From Tretioscincus oriximinensis (Eukaryota; Chordata; Lepidosauria; Squamata; Gymnophthalmidae), in contig JAJVDF010001199.1 in the NCBI GenBank assembly GCA_022410635.1, positions 119,678-183,677 of the forward strand: 64,000 bases of DNA, written 5' to 3'. The notes under the pieces were generated by a model. It searched no databases. It saw only the letters and a list, made by a program, of their open reading frames with translations, and had not been told where the DNA came from. Shown piece by piece: positions 35,830 to 46,222 of the stretch; the stretch's first letter is position 1, and each line of letters starts with the position of its first letter. The translations under genes and the position numbers were made by a program.

Positions 35830-38800
35830 CAATATCCATTTAATTTTTCTANTATGGCCAAAATAAGTCAATTTCTAAGCCAGTCCTATTAAGTTCGATT
35901 TATTTGCTTGTAGTAAATTAAAATTCAGTCTAACAGGCTACCAAGGAAATTTATAAAATACAACCAGTCCCTCAGGCTTAATGTCTAAAACACAAGCCAC
36001 AAAAAGTAAACAAGATTCAGTGGGAAGCGGGGTGAAAGAAGGTAAATACAGGTAATTTTTCTTGGTTCCAAACCCCTTTGTGTTACTCTCTGGAAAGGAG
36101 AAAAGTATGTTTCGGATTGCAGTCCTGATCTGAAATTTGTCTTTTACTTAGCTTGTTTTTGTACCTAAATGATTGGTTTCATTTTATATTTGGTTTTTTT
36201 CANAACAAAAAAAAGAAAGAAAATGCCACAATTGTGACGCTTTCCATTTCTGAATACAAGGCTATGATTTGGCCCTTTGTCTAGCCTTGCTTGCTATGCA
36301 TTAGCATATGATTGACTTGTATGGCTGCTGTGGGACTCATTCTAAGTATGTGTGGTATTTAAATCAGAACTATCCATTGACTTTGTAATCCCACATGGAA
36401 CCTGCCCACTCTGAAAAGAGAAGGGGAAGGAAGTCAAGTGGTGTATTTGTCAGCATGCTTTCACCATTCCCACTGTCCCCAAAGACTGTGACTGTCAGTA
36501 TCTGTGACTGCAAGCTAGTTCATGTCCTGATATTATTGTGCACATCCCCAGTGGGAGTTCTACGAAGGACTTTAGCATTCACATGAAAACTGGGATTTCT
36601 TCTCCTGTCTTCCACAGGCATTGCTTGCCTGAGACAAAGCAGCAGTTACATAGGCCAANGCTGAAGGACATCACCATGCTATAATGTATTTCAGTTCAAA
36701 ACAACAGTAGATTAAGGTTATGTTTTTACAGGTGACTGAGCAAAATAAATAACAGAAGCACTAGCAGCATGTGTTTCCTTCAAGCCCACATCGGCTGCAT
36801 TTAAAATACAAAGATACTTATTCATATTAATACACTAGTTGATAAGCTTAGGCTATGGCATTGAAATCAGAGCATTTTCCCTGAATCTTTGGCAAAGTTC
36901 TGAGCTGATTGAAACCAAGGCTGAGATGTAGAAAAAAATTGCTAACAAGTTTAATTTTTATCATTTTTCTCCCCATTAGAATGGTTTTGTAGCTATATTA
37001 TAAACACTTATTCCAGTCTTCAGAAATTATCTCTTCAGAATTCCCAAACTATTGATTGATTGATTAGTTATTTGTATTAGATATTTTCATTATATCTTGG
37101 GGATTAAATTGTCAATGAAAGATACAATACAAAACAGGGATTTATCAGGAAGAAAGAAATTGAAAAATACTTCCTTCTTTATTACAAATATGTTGAACAA
37201 ATCAGAGAGAGAAAAAAGCAAGACTTCAAAAAAGGTGTAATCAAGAAAAGACCTAGAAGTCTTCCCTCTATAATTCAGTGGCATTCCATGACCCTGCTAA
37301 CAATGGCAGCTTGCCTCTGGGTTTGTAGGGTTTGGCGAATACTCAGAAATTAAAATCAATGATAAAATCTCCATAGAAAACAATGGAGGCCCATTGGCCA
37401 ATCATAGGCCTTCATAGAGGAGCTTTTTTTATTGAAAAAGAGGTCACCAATCCCAGAACCAATGGGCGGGCTGCTTGGGAAGGTCTACAGTCTTTTTCTC
37501 AGTCTCTGTCAAGGTGCCACTATGTATTGGCATTCAACTTGCAGATTGAAAGATAGACTGGTAAGTGCATGAATGTGCCTCTCAGCCTCTTTCTTAACAT
37601 CACTGATTCTGGAAAAATGGAGCTTTCTCCAGCCTCAGTGATGTTAGGAAAGCACTGGTCCTGCACGCACACACCAATCTCAAAGTGCACCAGCTGCCAG
37701 TACCCTCCAAACAATGGTGTCAAGAACTGGGGTTGATTTTATTTCACATAATATACTCCCACTTTGTAGATCACAAAGTGAAATCAGAGATGCTTTCATC
37801 TGAATTANTAGAAACTTGTANAAAAATGTCACATCCTTATAAGAGGAACTGAAATTATGTTTGCAAGAATGTACCTGGGCAAGTTGCCCCTTTGTTATGT
37901 TTGCCCCTAACATAACATAAGAANGAATAGTGTATCCATAGCACCTTCTTCCTCTCCAGTTTAAAAACTGTTGTTGGGTGCCACTGAGATTCAATCAGTT
38001 CCTGATTGATTATATGGGCATCTCTAAACAGCTTTCTTGGCAGACCAACGGAAGTGTGGAATGGATAGGAATGAGAACCAGAAATCTGCTAAGTTCACTT
38101 CACATTTGCAAATTCATTTAGATAGTTGTGTTTCAATGAGTTTGTGTTGGACTGTACATGCCATTGTTTGCATGTCTTGCCTTTGAACCAAACAAACTTA
38201 AACGGTCTATTGATTGAACAGTTCACATTTTCTGTATTTCCCATTGGAAAGGGGCTTTTTCGGTGAAGAAAATCCAATTGTTTTTGTTTACAAACACATT
38301 AAAAAAGAATAACTGATCCTTTCATTGGTAGTCCTCTTTATCAAACTGAACTAACGGTTCAGGAACAACAAATTGAGTATGGAAATATTATTTGTACACA
38401 TCCCAACTAGAAATGGTATTTATAAACTCTGAGGAGACAATACTGACAATTTAAGCAGCATAACTATCCTCAATTTCAGTTTATTTTTATTTCATTTTTA
38501 GTTTATATTGGAAGGATAACTTAAATTAGAAAGAAAACAAATACAGAAATGACTGCATGCAAGAGCATCAGTGGATTGGCAGCTATCAACAACTGTCCCA
38601 ATGTTCAATAGTTTGAGCTGTGGGAACAACCTAATACCCACTGGAAAGGAATTCCCATAAATGAAAAATGGTCTCAGGAGGAGAAATAAGGCTCCCAAAG
38701 ACTTTGGCAGACAATTCCCAAAATATAGTTCATATACAGAAGCTGTTCAGACCTTTTTCTATCAATGCAAGAACAAAAAAGCCAGTGCAAAACTCAAAGA

Positions 38801-39100
38801 ATCCAGGTAATGTGATTCCCAAACAGCTGCCAGGAAAGTTTCTTTTGAAGTCATTCAGGCAGGCTGTAGTTATATAAAAATGCTGCAGGCATTCTCCCCA
38901 AATCCAAGAGAACAGATTATTTTCCCTGAGATTTCTAGTTTACAGTTGTTGAAACAAATGCATAGTGATTGTAGGACTGGAGGGCAATAGAAAGAAAGAG
39001 ATCGTTGTAGATGTTCTGAGGTTTTCCCTTTCTTGTTAAAATCAATTTATCTTAGGATACATTCAAACCCAGGATATCCTAAGCACTATATTGGGAATAC
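35830..39100. other. No gene; one promoter-like patch
   Basis: No exon or named repeat. At 37391-37404 (CCATTGGCCAATCA) and 37457-37470 (AACCAATGGGCGGG) are three CCAAT boxes in both orientations and one GC box, within a local GC rise. The rest is AT-rich. Confidence 0.35.
37391..37470. promoter_or_regulatory. CCAAT/GC-box cluster
   Basis: CCATTGGCCAATCA has CCAAT boxes in both orientations, followed 53 bp later by AACCAATGGGCGGG, a CCAAT box fused to a GC box. There is no obvious TATA box or open frame downstream. It may be an old LTR promoter or chance. Confidence 0.25.
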
Positions 39101-39104
39101 CAAG

Positions 39105-39375
39105 GAATATAAGAACATCAGAGAAGCCCTGCTGGATCATGCAAAAACCTACCAAGTTCAGCATTCTGTTTCATACAGTAGCCCATTGGGTTCTTTTGGA
39201 CACTCTCAGACAAAAACAAAAGCAACTATTTTTCTAGGCATTGATCACTCTTGACCTCCAAGAACTATTTAAAAAACTGTTCAGACTAGTTGCTCTAATC
39301 AGCATTTCAAATATTAAATTCCTTGATTAATTATTATTTTGGGTGTAAAAATAATTGCTGTTCCACTTTACTCCT
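39105..39375 (-). mobile_element. CR1 LINE 3' fragment, divergent subtype
   Basis: AATATAAGAACATCAGAGAA, GCCCTGCTGGATCATGC, TTCAGCATTCTGTTTCATAC, AGTAGCCCATTGGG and the block near TTTGGGTGTAAAAATAATTG follow CR1 order. It is more diverged than its neighbours, with internal deletions. Confidence 0.65.
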
Positions 39376-40404
39376 CCCCTGCCCACCAGCTACATAGNGG
39401 ATACATTCGCAATAGAGGGGGAAATGGGTGCGAAAGCTGTTTAGCTCTGCTCTAGGTGCATGTGTTTCCCATTAACTCCAAATGGGAAACATATTTCCAT
39501 GCGCAGTTTGCAGAGCCACATGTTTTCTAAGTACTTGCTCAGAAAACTGCCTAAGTGCAGCTTAATGCAGTTCACAGTAAGTGCACTCTGGAAGCAGTTT
39601 TGCTGTGTGCTCCAATCAAACAACTTTCTGTCTGATCAGAAGTCAGTCCTTGGGGATCTTCCAGCAAAGAATGGGATCTTGGCAGATCTCCCCATTGATT
39701 CTGCTGCAAGACAACACTTTAAATTCCCTGTGCTGGAGCTGAAGGATACAATCCTTGATTTTACACAAGTCAAAACTTATGCAAAACCAGGGAATTTTTT
39801 TAAAGAATGCTGCACTGTCTGCACTCATTTGGTAGGCGCAAGGTCTGGCTCCACTTTTTTTCTGCTCTCTGTCCTCTTGTCTCTTCCACTGGCTTTCTAA
39901 TGGTTTGTTTGTGAAAGATAAAAGAGATACGCACAAATTCGTGATTGGGTTATTCTGATTGCGATTTTTACCCTTTCATCTACTCGGGGTCGTTCTTTGC
40001 AACTGACGATAAATGGACATACCTCTTAAATTAGTAATGGAAATACAAACAAACATCTATTGCAGGACACTTCAATCATTCCAGACATTTTATCCTAGCC
40101 CTCAGAACATTAATCCTTGAATAAATAAGCTACAGAGGAAGATTTGAAAGAGAAGCAGCAGAATTGGAAAACATCAGCATACTCCAATCCATTGGCAAGG
40201 GGATAAACAAAGACAATGGTTTCCTGGTACACCACTGCACCCCCATGAGGGCTCTCTTGGAAAAGTTTATACTTCCCATCACTCATAAAGCCTTAATGGC
40301 CACCATTATACTGAACATGACACCTCATCACCACAGATATTTGCATTTCTATTGCTATTCAGGAACATGGCTTACTATAAATAAACTGCCCCTAGATATT
40401 TATT

Positions 40405-40470
40405 TCACTGCATCTGAAGAAGTAGTCTTAAGCCACATCGCTACAACAGGATTTACCTCACTATTTCTTT
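40405..40470 (+). mobile_element. Penelope-like fragment (possible)
   Basis: GCATCTGAAGAAGTAGTCTT starts like the copy at 62986-63125 (GCATCTGAAGAAGTAGACAT) but similarity fades quickly. Confidence 0.35.
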
Positions 40471-40475
40471 AAAAA

Positions 40476-41138
40476 TGCATTCACCATTCACTCCATATAC
40501 CTTAAGTCTCCCACACTGTTCTGTTACATTGCATAAGCAATCTCATCACATGACGAGCCCAATAATACATTGCTGTGCTTTCCTTACTACAATGCCTAGC
40601 ATTCTCTGNGAGCCAAAAAACAAATAATTTTTACATAACACCCTGAAGTCTTGCGAGATTTGCCAAGTTCACATTGCTGAATGTCCCCAAGAAGCTTTCT
40701 TTTGGATTTTACAAAATGCCTGCTGTTGAATAACACAAACTGTGTGGCTAGAAATTCAACTACAACGGATCTTTTAAGCAAGTAGATTGCTGTACATGCA
40801 TGACCTCATGGGCCTGATGGAAGGTGATGTTGCTACCAACTTATTATGGAACGGCCTCCCCCCGGAAGCACGCCAGGCGCCGTCTTTACTATCTTTTAGG
40901 CGCCTGGTAAAGACCTGTCTCTTCACCCGGGCCTTTTCATGTTAGCTCCCCCACCAGAGGACGACATTTTAGACAGTTGTGTTTTATGATTTTAATCTTG
41001 TGAAGGTCATGGCGACCCGAATTTTTTTAATTTTTGTAAGCCGCCCTGGACACCTTCGGGGGGAAGGGCGGAGTAAAAATCTTTTAAATAAATAAATAAA
41101 TAAACTTGGTTGAAATTATGCAAGGGGATGTAGCCATA
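40476..41138 (+). repeat. Unnamed dispersed repeat X, copy 3 (split by an L2-like insertion)
   Basis: Blocks CATTCACCATTCACTCC, CACATGACGAGCCCAATAAT, TTACTACAATGCCTAGCATT, CTCTGNGAGCC, CACATTGCTGAATGTCCCC and GAAGGTGATGTTGCTACC lead up to 40840. The copy then resumes after 41104 with TTGGTTGAAATTATGCAAGG and GGATGTAGCC. The intervening 264 bp is a LINE insertion, so repeat X predates it. Confidence 0.6.
40841..41104 (+). mobile_element. L2-like LINE 3' end, 5' truncated, inserted in repeat X
   Basis: The first 34 codons (40841-40945, stop TAG) read LLWNGLPPEARQAP..., then SFRRLVKTCLF, the conserved C-terminal segment of L2/CR1-type ORF2 (W-N-x-L-P ... F-K-x-x-L-K-T-x-L-F). A 3' untranslated part follows, with GTAAGCCGCCCTGGACACC, GGGGAAGGGCGGAGTAAAAA and a tail of five TAAA units. 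The C-terminal frame is intact, so the insertion is moderately young. The rest of the LINE is missing, as in typical 5' truncation. Confidence 0.85.
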
Positions 41139-41212
41139 GTCTAAGAAAACACATGCCAATTTTTGCTCATGTTAATTTCAAAGATGCTATGAGATCCTCT
41201 TGATAGAAATTC
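41138..41212 (+). mobile_element. Penelope-like fragment (probable)
   Basis: GTCTAAGAAAACACATGCC, TTTTTGCTCATGTTAATTTC, AAAGATGCTATGAGATCC and CTGATCCAAACTAGCAAAC follow the order of the Penelope-like copies (GTCTACGAAAGCTTATGCC, GTTAGTCTCAAAGTGCT, GACTAACATGG). Confidence 0.45.
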
Positions 41213-41214
41213 TG

Positions 41215-42088
41215 ATCCAAACTAGCAAACTACTTTAACGATTTTTACAAGAATATATACAATTGACTTAATTCTGCATTAGTCCAGATTTTTTTTTTAC
41301 ATTAGAGTTCTACCAGAACATGTCTCAGACTGTGCCATGACAAACCACATCACAAAATTTGTCAGGAAACAAGAATATACTACAGCACAGTGCTTTTATT
41401 TTTATTTCCTGATAGATCTGATAAGGTGTGTCTATGTGAGAGGTAAGTGCACATGCATATGTATTCATGTCTTACTAGCATCAATTGAATTAAACTAAGC
41501 ATTGTTTTATAACATATTGAGAACTCAATCCCAGGCACACACAAACATAGCACAAGTCAAAATAGAATGAAATGCACCAAAGCAGTTTCAGTGCAGGCAC
41601 ACGCTAAGGATGCAAAATAACCTTTTTAGCCATACACATTCTGAAACTGATGTCGCACAGTACTTTTCCAATCATTCTACTTGCTGTATGCTGGCATGCA
41701 ACAAGATGTGTCAATTTGCCTCTTATCTAGACACATTTCATGTGCATTCAGAGTAAGTGAGATAACAGCTGACTATATGGCAGCATTGACAACAACTGCG
41801 TATATGCTGTCCTTTCTAGCACAGGCTGGAAAGGCTCCTGCTGTGTGCAGAAACAGCACACAATGAAAGTATATTCATGTCACAATGTTAAAAGAGGCAG
41901 TGTCCACAAAGTAGGACTAGGAAATATTGAACAAAAAGCCAGTCCATTCCAAGTAGATGCTTTTCCCTTTAATGTAATGGTATGTGCAATCTTTTCATTG
42001 GGGGTGGGTGGGGATAAGGGTTATATTTTATTATTTAAAGAACAATTAACATATTGATATGGGCATTAATTAGTTCAGTTAATTTTGA
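41215..42088. other. No gene recognised
   Basis: No supported gene or repeat. Two small open frames (41681-41866, 41845-42057) show no domain. Confidence 0.4.
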
Positions 42089-42089
42089 A

Positions 42090-42117
42090 AGAAAGAAAGA
42101 GAAAGAAAGAAAGAAAA
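42090..42117 (+). repeat. GAAA microsatellite
   Basis: GAAAGAAAGAAAGAGAAAGA and following GAAA units, about seven in all, with one interruption. Confidence 0.9.
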
Positions 42118-42136
42118 CATGAGCAGTACATTTCCA

Positions 42137-42305
42137 ATATCAGAGAAATAGCCATGTTAGTCTGGTAAAAAGTCCAGCAAAGGGGCTAGGAGCACTTTGA
42201 GACTAACTTGAGAAAAGTGGGTGGCATAAGCTTTTGTAGACAGCTTTCGAAAGCTTATGCCACCCACTTTTCTCAAGTTAGTCTCAAAGTGCTACTAGCT
42301 CCTTT
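42137..42305 (-). mobile_element. Penelope-like insertion with inverted 5' part and 14 bp target duplication
   Basis: The insert is bounded by GCAGTACATTTCCA at 42123-42136 and again at 42306-42319. Its minus strand ends in GACTAACATGGCTATTTCTC like the copy at 62986-63125. It forms a hairpin: 42177-42234 pairs with 42250-42307 (56 of 58), with a 15 nt loop. So the same terminal sequence is present twice, head to head. Inverted terminal repeats with 10-15 bp target duplications are known for Penelope-like elements; a LINE-type twin-priming inversion would look similar. Confidence 0.7.
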
Positions 42306-42307
42306 GC
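42177..42307. repeat. 58 bp inverted repeat with 15 nt loop
   Basis: Arms GCAAAGGGGCTAGGAGCACT... and ...AGTGCTACTAGCTCCTTTGC differ at only two positions. This would extrude as a long hairpin in single-stranded DNA or RNA. Confidence 0.95.
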
Positions 42308-42809
42308 AGTACATTTCCAGTTTGCTGCTTCTTCTGATTACAGGGGCTGGTGTAAACGAATGAACTAGTTTTGGGGGAATTACTCTATTCCAGGTAATTA
42401 AAAATTCTACAGAAGCAAAAAGACTTACTACTTAGAACTTTTAACTGGCCAAATGGGAAAATGGNTTCATTCATCTAGCTGCCGTATAATGCTTAGAGTA
42501 CTTAATCTATCAAAAAACAGTCTTGCCTAGTGCTTAAGAGTGTCAGTCTCTTATCTAGCAGAGTTCTGGTTTGTGTCTGCACTCCTCCATGNAACATAAG
42601 AACATAAGAACATAAGAAGAGCCATACTGGATCAGGCCACAGCCCATCGAGTCCAGCATTCTGTGTCACACNGAGGCCCACCAGATGCACCTGGGCAGTC
42701 CGAACAGAGGAAAGCAAAATATGCTGCTCCTGTTCGTGACTCCCTGCAAATGGTATTTCAAGAGTCCTGCCTGTTGCTCTATCCCGGAGGCTACATCCAG
42801 ACAACTATC

Positions 42810-45656
42810 TTAGTATCCATTTATACCCTTAGTGTCCATAAACCTGTCTAGTCCTGTCTTGAAACTATCCAAGCTGTTAGCTACCACTACCCCTTCAGGA
42901 AGTAAATTCCACAGGCCAATGACCCTCTGGGTGAAAAAATACTTTCCTTTGTCTGTTCTCACTTTTCTACCCAACAGTTTTAAGGAGTGCCCTCTGGTCC
43001 TTGTGTTGTGTGATAGAGAAAACATTTTTTCTCTATTCACTCTGTCGATCCCATGCATGATTTTGTACACTTCAATCAGATCACCCCTCAAACGTCTCCT
43101 TTCAAGGCTGAAGAGGCCCAGACGTTGCAGCCTTGCTTCGTAAGGGAGGTGCTCCAGACCCTTGATCATTTTTGTTGCCCTTTTCTGCACCTTCTCCAGT
43201 TCCAAAATATCCCTCTTGAGATGTGGTGACCAGAATTGAACACAGTATTCCAAATGTGGCCTCACCACAGATTTATAAAGAGGCAAAACAACATTTACTG
43301 ACTTATTTTCGATTCCTTTCCTAATTATCCCCAACATGGAATTTGCCTTTTTTGCTGCTGCTGCACACTGGGTTGACATTTTCATTGAATTGTCCACTAA
43401 CACCCCAAGATCCTTTTCTTGCTCGGTCACAGAAAGCTTGGTTCCCATCAGGTGATAGGAGTATTTTGGGTTCTTTGCCCCAATATGCATGACCTTGCAC
43501 TTGCTTAAGTTGAAGTGCATTTGCCACTTTGATGCCCACTCACCCAATTTCAATAAATCACTCTGGAGTGCCTTACAATCATTTTCAGTTTTCACTACCC
43601 TGAACAGTTTAGTGTCGTCAGCAAATTTGGCTACTTCACTATTTACCTCGGCATCCAGATCATTTATAAATATATTGAAAAGCAAGGGTCCCAGTACAGA
43701 TCCCTGGGGTACCCCACTTCTTACCTCTTTCCACTCAGAGAACTGTCCATTTAATACTACTCTCTGTTTTCTATCTTTTAGCCAGTTTCCAATCCAGGAC
43801 AAAGTCTGTCCTCTTATACCATGAGTATGGAGTTTTTTTAGAAGCCTTTGATGAGGGACTTTATCAAAAGCCTTCTGAAAATCTAGATAGACAATATCAA
43901 CTGGATCCCCTTTATCTACATGTTTGTTAACACTCTCAAAGAATTCTAGCAAGTTGGTAAGGCATGATTTACCTTTGCTGAAGCCATGCTGAGTTTCATT
44001 CAGCAATGCGTGCTTCTCCATGTGTTTAGTAATTTTGTCNTTAATTAAGGTTTCCAACACTTTACTTGGAATTGATGTTAAACTGATGGGTCTATAATTT
44101 CCGGGATCACCCCGGGATCCTTTTTTGAAGATTGGTGTTACATTAGCTACCTTCCAATCTATTGGTACTATGCCTGANCTTAAGGAAAGATTAAATATTT
44201 TGGTTAGAAGTTCGGCAATTTCCCATTTGAGTTCTTTAAGAATTCTTGGGTGAATGCNGTCTGGCCCTGGGGATTTATAAATGTTCAGCTTATTTAGGCT
44301 AGCAAGGACCTCCTCCCTTGTTATCTCTATCCCGTTCAATTCCTCTGGTGTTCTTTCTGAGAAAACTAAATCTGTTGNGGGTAAATTCCCTCTGTCTTCT
44401 TCAGTGAAAACTGAAGCAAAAAATTCATTTAACCTCTCTGCAATCTCCACGTCCTCCTTAATTATGCCCTTTTGTCCATTGCTGTCGAGTGGTCNGACGG
44501 CTTTCCTGGTAGGATTCTTATTTCTGATGTATTTGAAAAAGTCCTTATTATTTCTTTTAATATTCTTTGCAATGTGCTCCTCAAAGTTTTTCTTCGCATC
44601 CCTCACTACCACCTTGCATTTGGTTTGCCACAGTTTGTGCTCCCTTCTGTTCTCCTCACTAGGATAAGCCTTCCACTTTTTAAATGAGTTTCTCTTCATT
44701 CTAATTACTTCCTTTACTGCAGACGTAAGCCATACGGGTGTCTTCTTGGNCTTGGCAGAACCCTTTCTTCTCTTGGGAATGCATTTTATTTGAGCTTCCA
44801 ATATTGTATTTACAAACAATTTCCACGCTTTTTGAAGGGACTGGACTTTTCTCACTTTCCCTTTAATTTTATTTTTTACCATTTTCCTNATTTTGGGAAA
44901 ATTTCCTCTGTGAAAGTTGAAAGTTACCGTGTTAGAACTGCTTGACAACTTTCTGTCCACATTCAGGTTGAAAGTTATNGTATTGTGGTCACTGTTTCCT
45001 ATGGGATCAGTTACAGGCACATCTTGTATCAGGTCTTGTTCATTACTTAGGAATAAATCCAGGATTCCCTTTCCCCTGGTTGGTTCTAAAACCACCTGCT
45101 CTAGGAAACAATCAGTTAGCATGTCTAAGAATTTTATNTCTTTTTCATGAGTTGAACAAGAGTTTGCCCAATCAATGTGTGGATAGTTGAAGTCTCCCAT
45201 TATTACTACTCTTCCCTTTTTGGAAGCTTCAATGACCTCATGTTCCAAATGTGTATCGCTTTCAGGTGTTTGTTTAGGAGGCCGGTAGCATACTCCCAAT
45301 ATTAGACTTGTTTTCTGACCTGATAATGCTATCCATAGCGCTTCTGTGGATGGGTCTGTTTTACCTGGAAATTCCAATTCGTAGGATTCAACCTCTTCTT
45401 TAACATACAAAGCTACACCACCTCCAGTTCTCCCTTTCCTATCTTTTCTGTATAGTTTGTAACCTGGGATTACTGTATCCCATTGGTTTTCTTCTGTCCA
45501 CCAGGTTTCAGTTATGCCAATAATATCGACATTATTGTCAATCACTAANCATTCCAACTCCCCTATTTTTGCTCGGAGGCTTCTGGCATTTGCATACAGG
45601 CATTTATATGCCCTTCTCCTGTGCAAGTTATGCCCTATAACTTTGTGAGAAACCAC
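42810..45656 (-). CDS. CR1 LINE ORF2: endonuclease and reverse transcriptase
   Basis: This 948-residue open frame encodes the retrotransposition enzyme. Residues about 18-225 form an apurinic-type endonuclease: ETW at 50-52, GGGVALYV at 78-85, YRPP at 124-127, GDFN at 154-157 and SDHN at 222-225 carry the expected catalytic E, D, N and H. The reverse transcriptase spans about 440-760: KSPGPD at 461-466, NYRPISL at 520-526, HGFSKGKSC at 557-565, YLDFQKAFD at 590-598, GVPQGSVLGP at 648-657 and the catalytic FADD at 678-681. A C-terminal region follows (LEKVQKRATKMI, LWNLLPEG). The length is close to that of known CR1 ORF2 proteins. No stop or frameshift is seen, but ten codons contain N. Only two of these, at residues 36 (TGN) and 388 (NGA), could hide a stop. 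The chosen ATG is the first in the open frame; initiation could lie elsewhere. Confidence 0.95.
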   Translation of the reverse strand: MVSHKVIGHNLHRRRAYKCLYANARSLRAKIGELEXLVIDNNVDIIGITETWWTEENQWDTVIPGYKLYRKDRKGRTGGGVALYVKEEVESYELEFPGKTDPSTEALWIALSGQKTSLILGVCYRPPKQTPESDTHLEHEVIEASKKGRVVIMGDFNYPHIDWANSCSTHEKXIKFLDMLTDCFLEQVVLEPTRGKGILDLFLSNEQDLIQDVPVTDPIGNSDHNXITFNLNVDRKLSSSSNTVTFNFHRGNFPKXRKMVKNKIKGKVRKVQSLQKAWKLFVNTILEAQIKCIPKRRKGSAKXKKTPVWLTSAVKEVIRMKRNSFKKWKAYPSEENRREHKLWQTKCKVVVRDAKKNFEEHIAKNIKRNNKDFFKYIRNKNPTRKAVXPLDSNGQKGIIKEDVEIAERLNEFFASVFTEEDRGNLPXTDLVFSERTPEELNGIEITREEVLASLNKLNIYKSPGPDXIHPRILKELKWEIAELLTKIFNLSLXSGIVPIDWKVANVTPIFKKGSRGDPGNYRPISLTSIPSKVLETLIXDKITKHMEKHALLNETQHGFSKGKSCLTNLLEFFESVNKHVDKGDPVDIVYLDFQKAFDKVPHQRLLKKLHTHGIRGQTLSWIGNWLKDRKQRVVLNGQFSEWKEVRSGVPQGSVLGPLLFNIFINDLDAEVNSEVAKFADDTKLFRVVKTENDCKALQSDLLKLGEWASKWQMHFNLSKCKVMHIGAKNPKYSYHLMGTKLSVTEQEKDLGVLVDNSMKMSTQCAAAAKKANSMLGIIRKGIENKSVNVVLPLYKSVVRPHLEYCVQFWSPHLKRDILELEKVQKRATKMIKGLEHLPYEARLQRLGLFSLERRRLRGDLIEVYKIMHGIDRVNREKMFSLSHNTRTRGHSLKLLGRKVRTDKGKYFFTQRVIGLWNLLPEGVVVANSLDSFKTGLDRFMDTKGINGY

Positions 45657-45811
45657 AGTTTGCTCATTACAGCTTTTTACTTGAATACTACATCCAGGTT
45701 CTCCTTCTGATACTATATTATCTGCATAATTCTGTTCCTCAGCAATTGCATNTACATTTACACTATCTCGAACCGGATGCTGCGCAGCTCCTGTCGGCTT
45801 TCCCCCAGATA

Positions 45812-46222
45812 TCAGTTTAAAAGCTGCTCTGCAACCTTTTTAATATTAAGNGCCAGCAGTCTGGTTCCATCTTGGTTCAAGTGCAACCCNTCCCTTTTGT
45901 ACAGATATGGCCTGTCCCAAAATGTCCCCCAGTTNCTGACAAATCTAAATCCTTCCTCACGACACCACAGCCTCATCCACNCATTGAAGCTTCTAATCCC
46001 TGCCTGCCTGGTCCTGCACGTGGAACAGGTAGCATTTCAGAAANTGCTACCTTGGAGGTCCTGGATTTCAATCTTCTACCTAGCAACCTAAATTTGGCTT
46101 CCAGGACTTCCCGCTTGGCTTTCCCAATGTCGTTGGTACCAACATGTACCACAACACCTGGCTCCACCCCAGCACTGTCTAACAGCCTATCTAGATGTAG
46201 CATGAACCAACGGGATGGTCTT
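45812..46222 (-). pseudogene. CR1 LINE ORF1 C-terminal part, esterase-like, frameshifted
   Basis: The minus strand encodes the end of the CR1 ORF1 protein, which in this family carries an SGNH-type esterase domain of unclear role in retrotransposition. The first part reads LLDSAGVEPGVVVHVGTNDIG with the GxND block (near 46130-46141) and then SRTSKVA and LPVPRAGPG. After about 46005 the frame shifts and continues as WMRLWCREEGFRFV, WDRPYLYKR and xGLHLNQDG, the last being the DxxH block with an N in its D codon, then ends EQLLN and stop at 45812. The N-terminal part, including GDS, is missing through 5' truncation. The stop lies about 155 nt before the ORF2 ATG, the usual CR1 order. Confidence 0.8.

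Larger units (their letters stand above)
42594..46222 (-). mobile_element. CR1 LINE, near full length (about 3.6 kb)
   Basis: The whole element lies on the minus strand: partial ORF1 (esterase), complete-looking ORF2 (endonuclease and reverse transcriptase), and a 3' untranslated region ending in repeated ATGTTCTT units (seen in reverse as AACATAAGAACATAAGAACA). It is 5' truncated inside ORF1, where a SINE-like module begins at about 46223. At least seven other CR1 3' fragments in the window share its tail, so this is the best preserved member. No target duplication is obvious, as usual for CR1. Confidence 0.93.

Noticed and set aside
39460..39900. 146-codon open frame on the plus strand
   Set aside because: No motif, no homology I recognise, mixed composition, and a long open frame also on the minus strand (39643-39936). 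It is more likely chance.
42832..45150. Several plus-strand open frames of 70-130 codons
   Set aside because: They are shadows of the CR1 ORF2 on the opposite strand.
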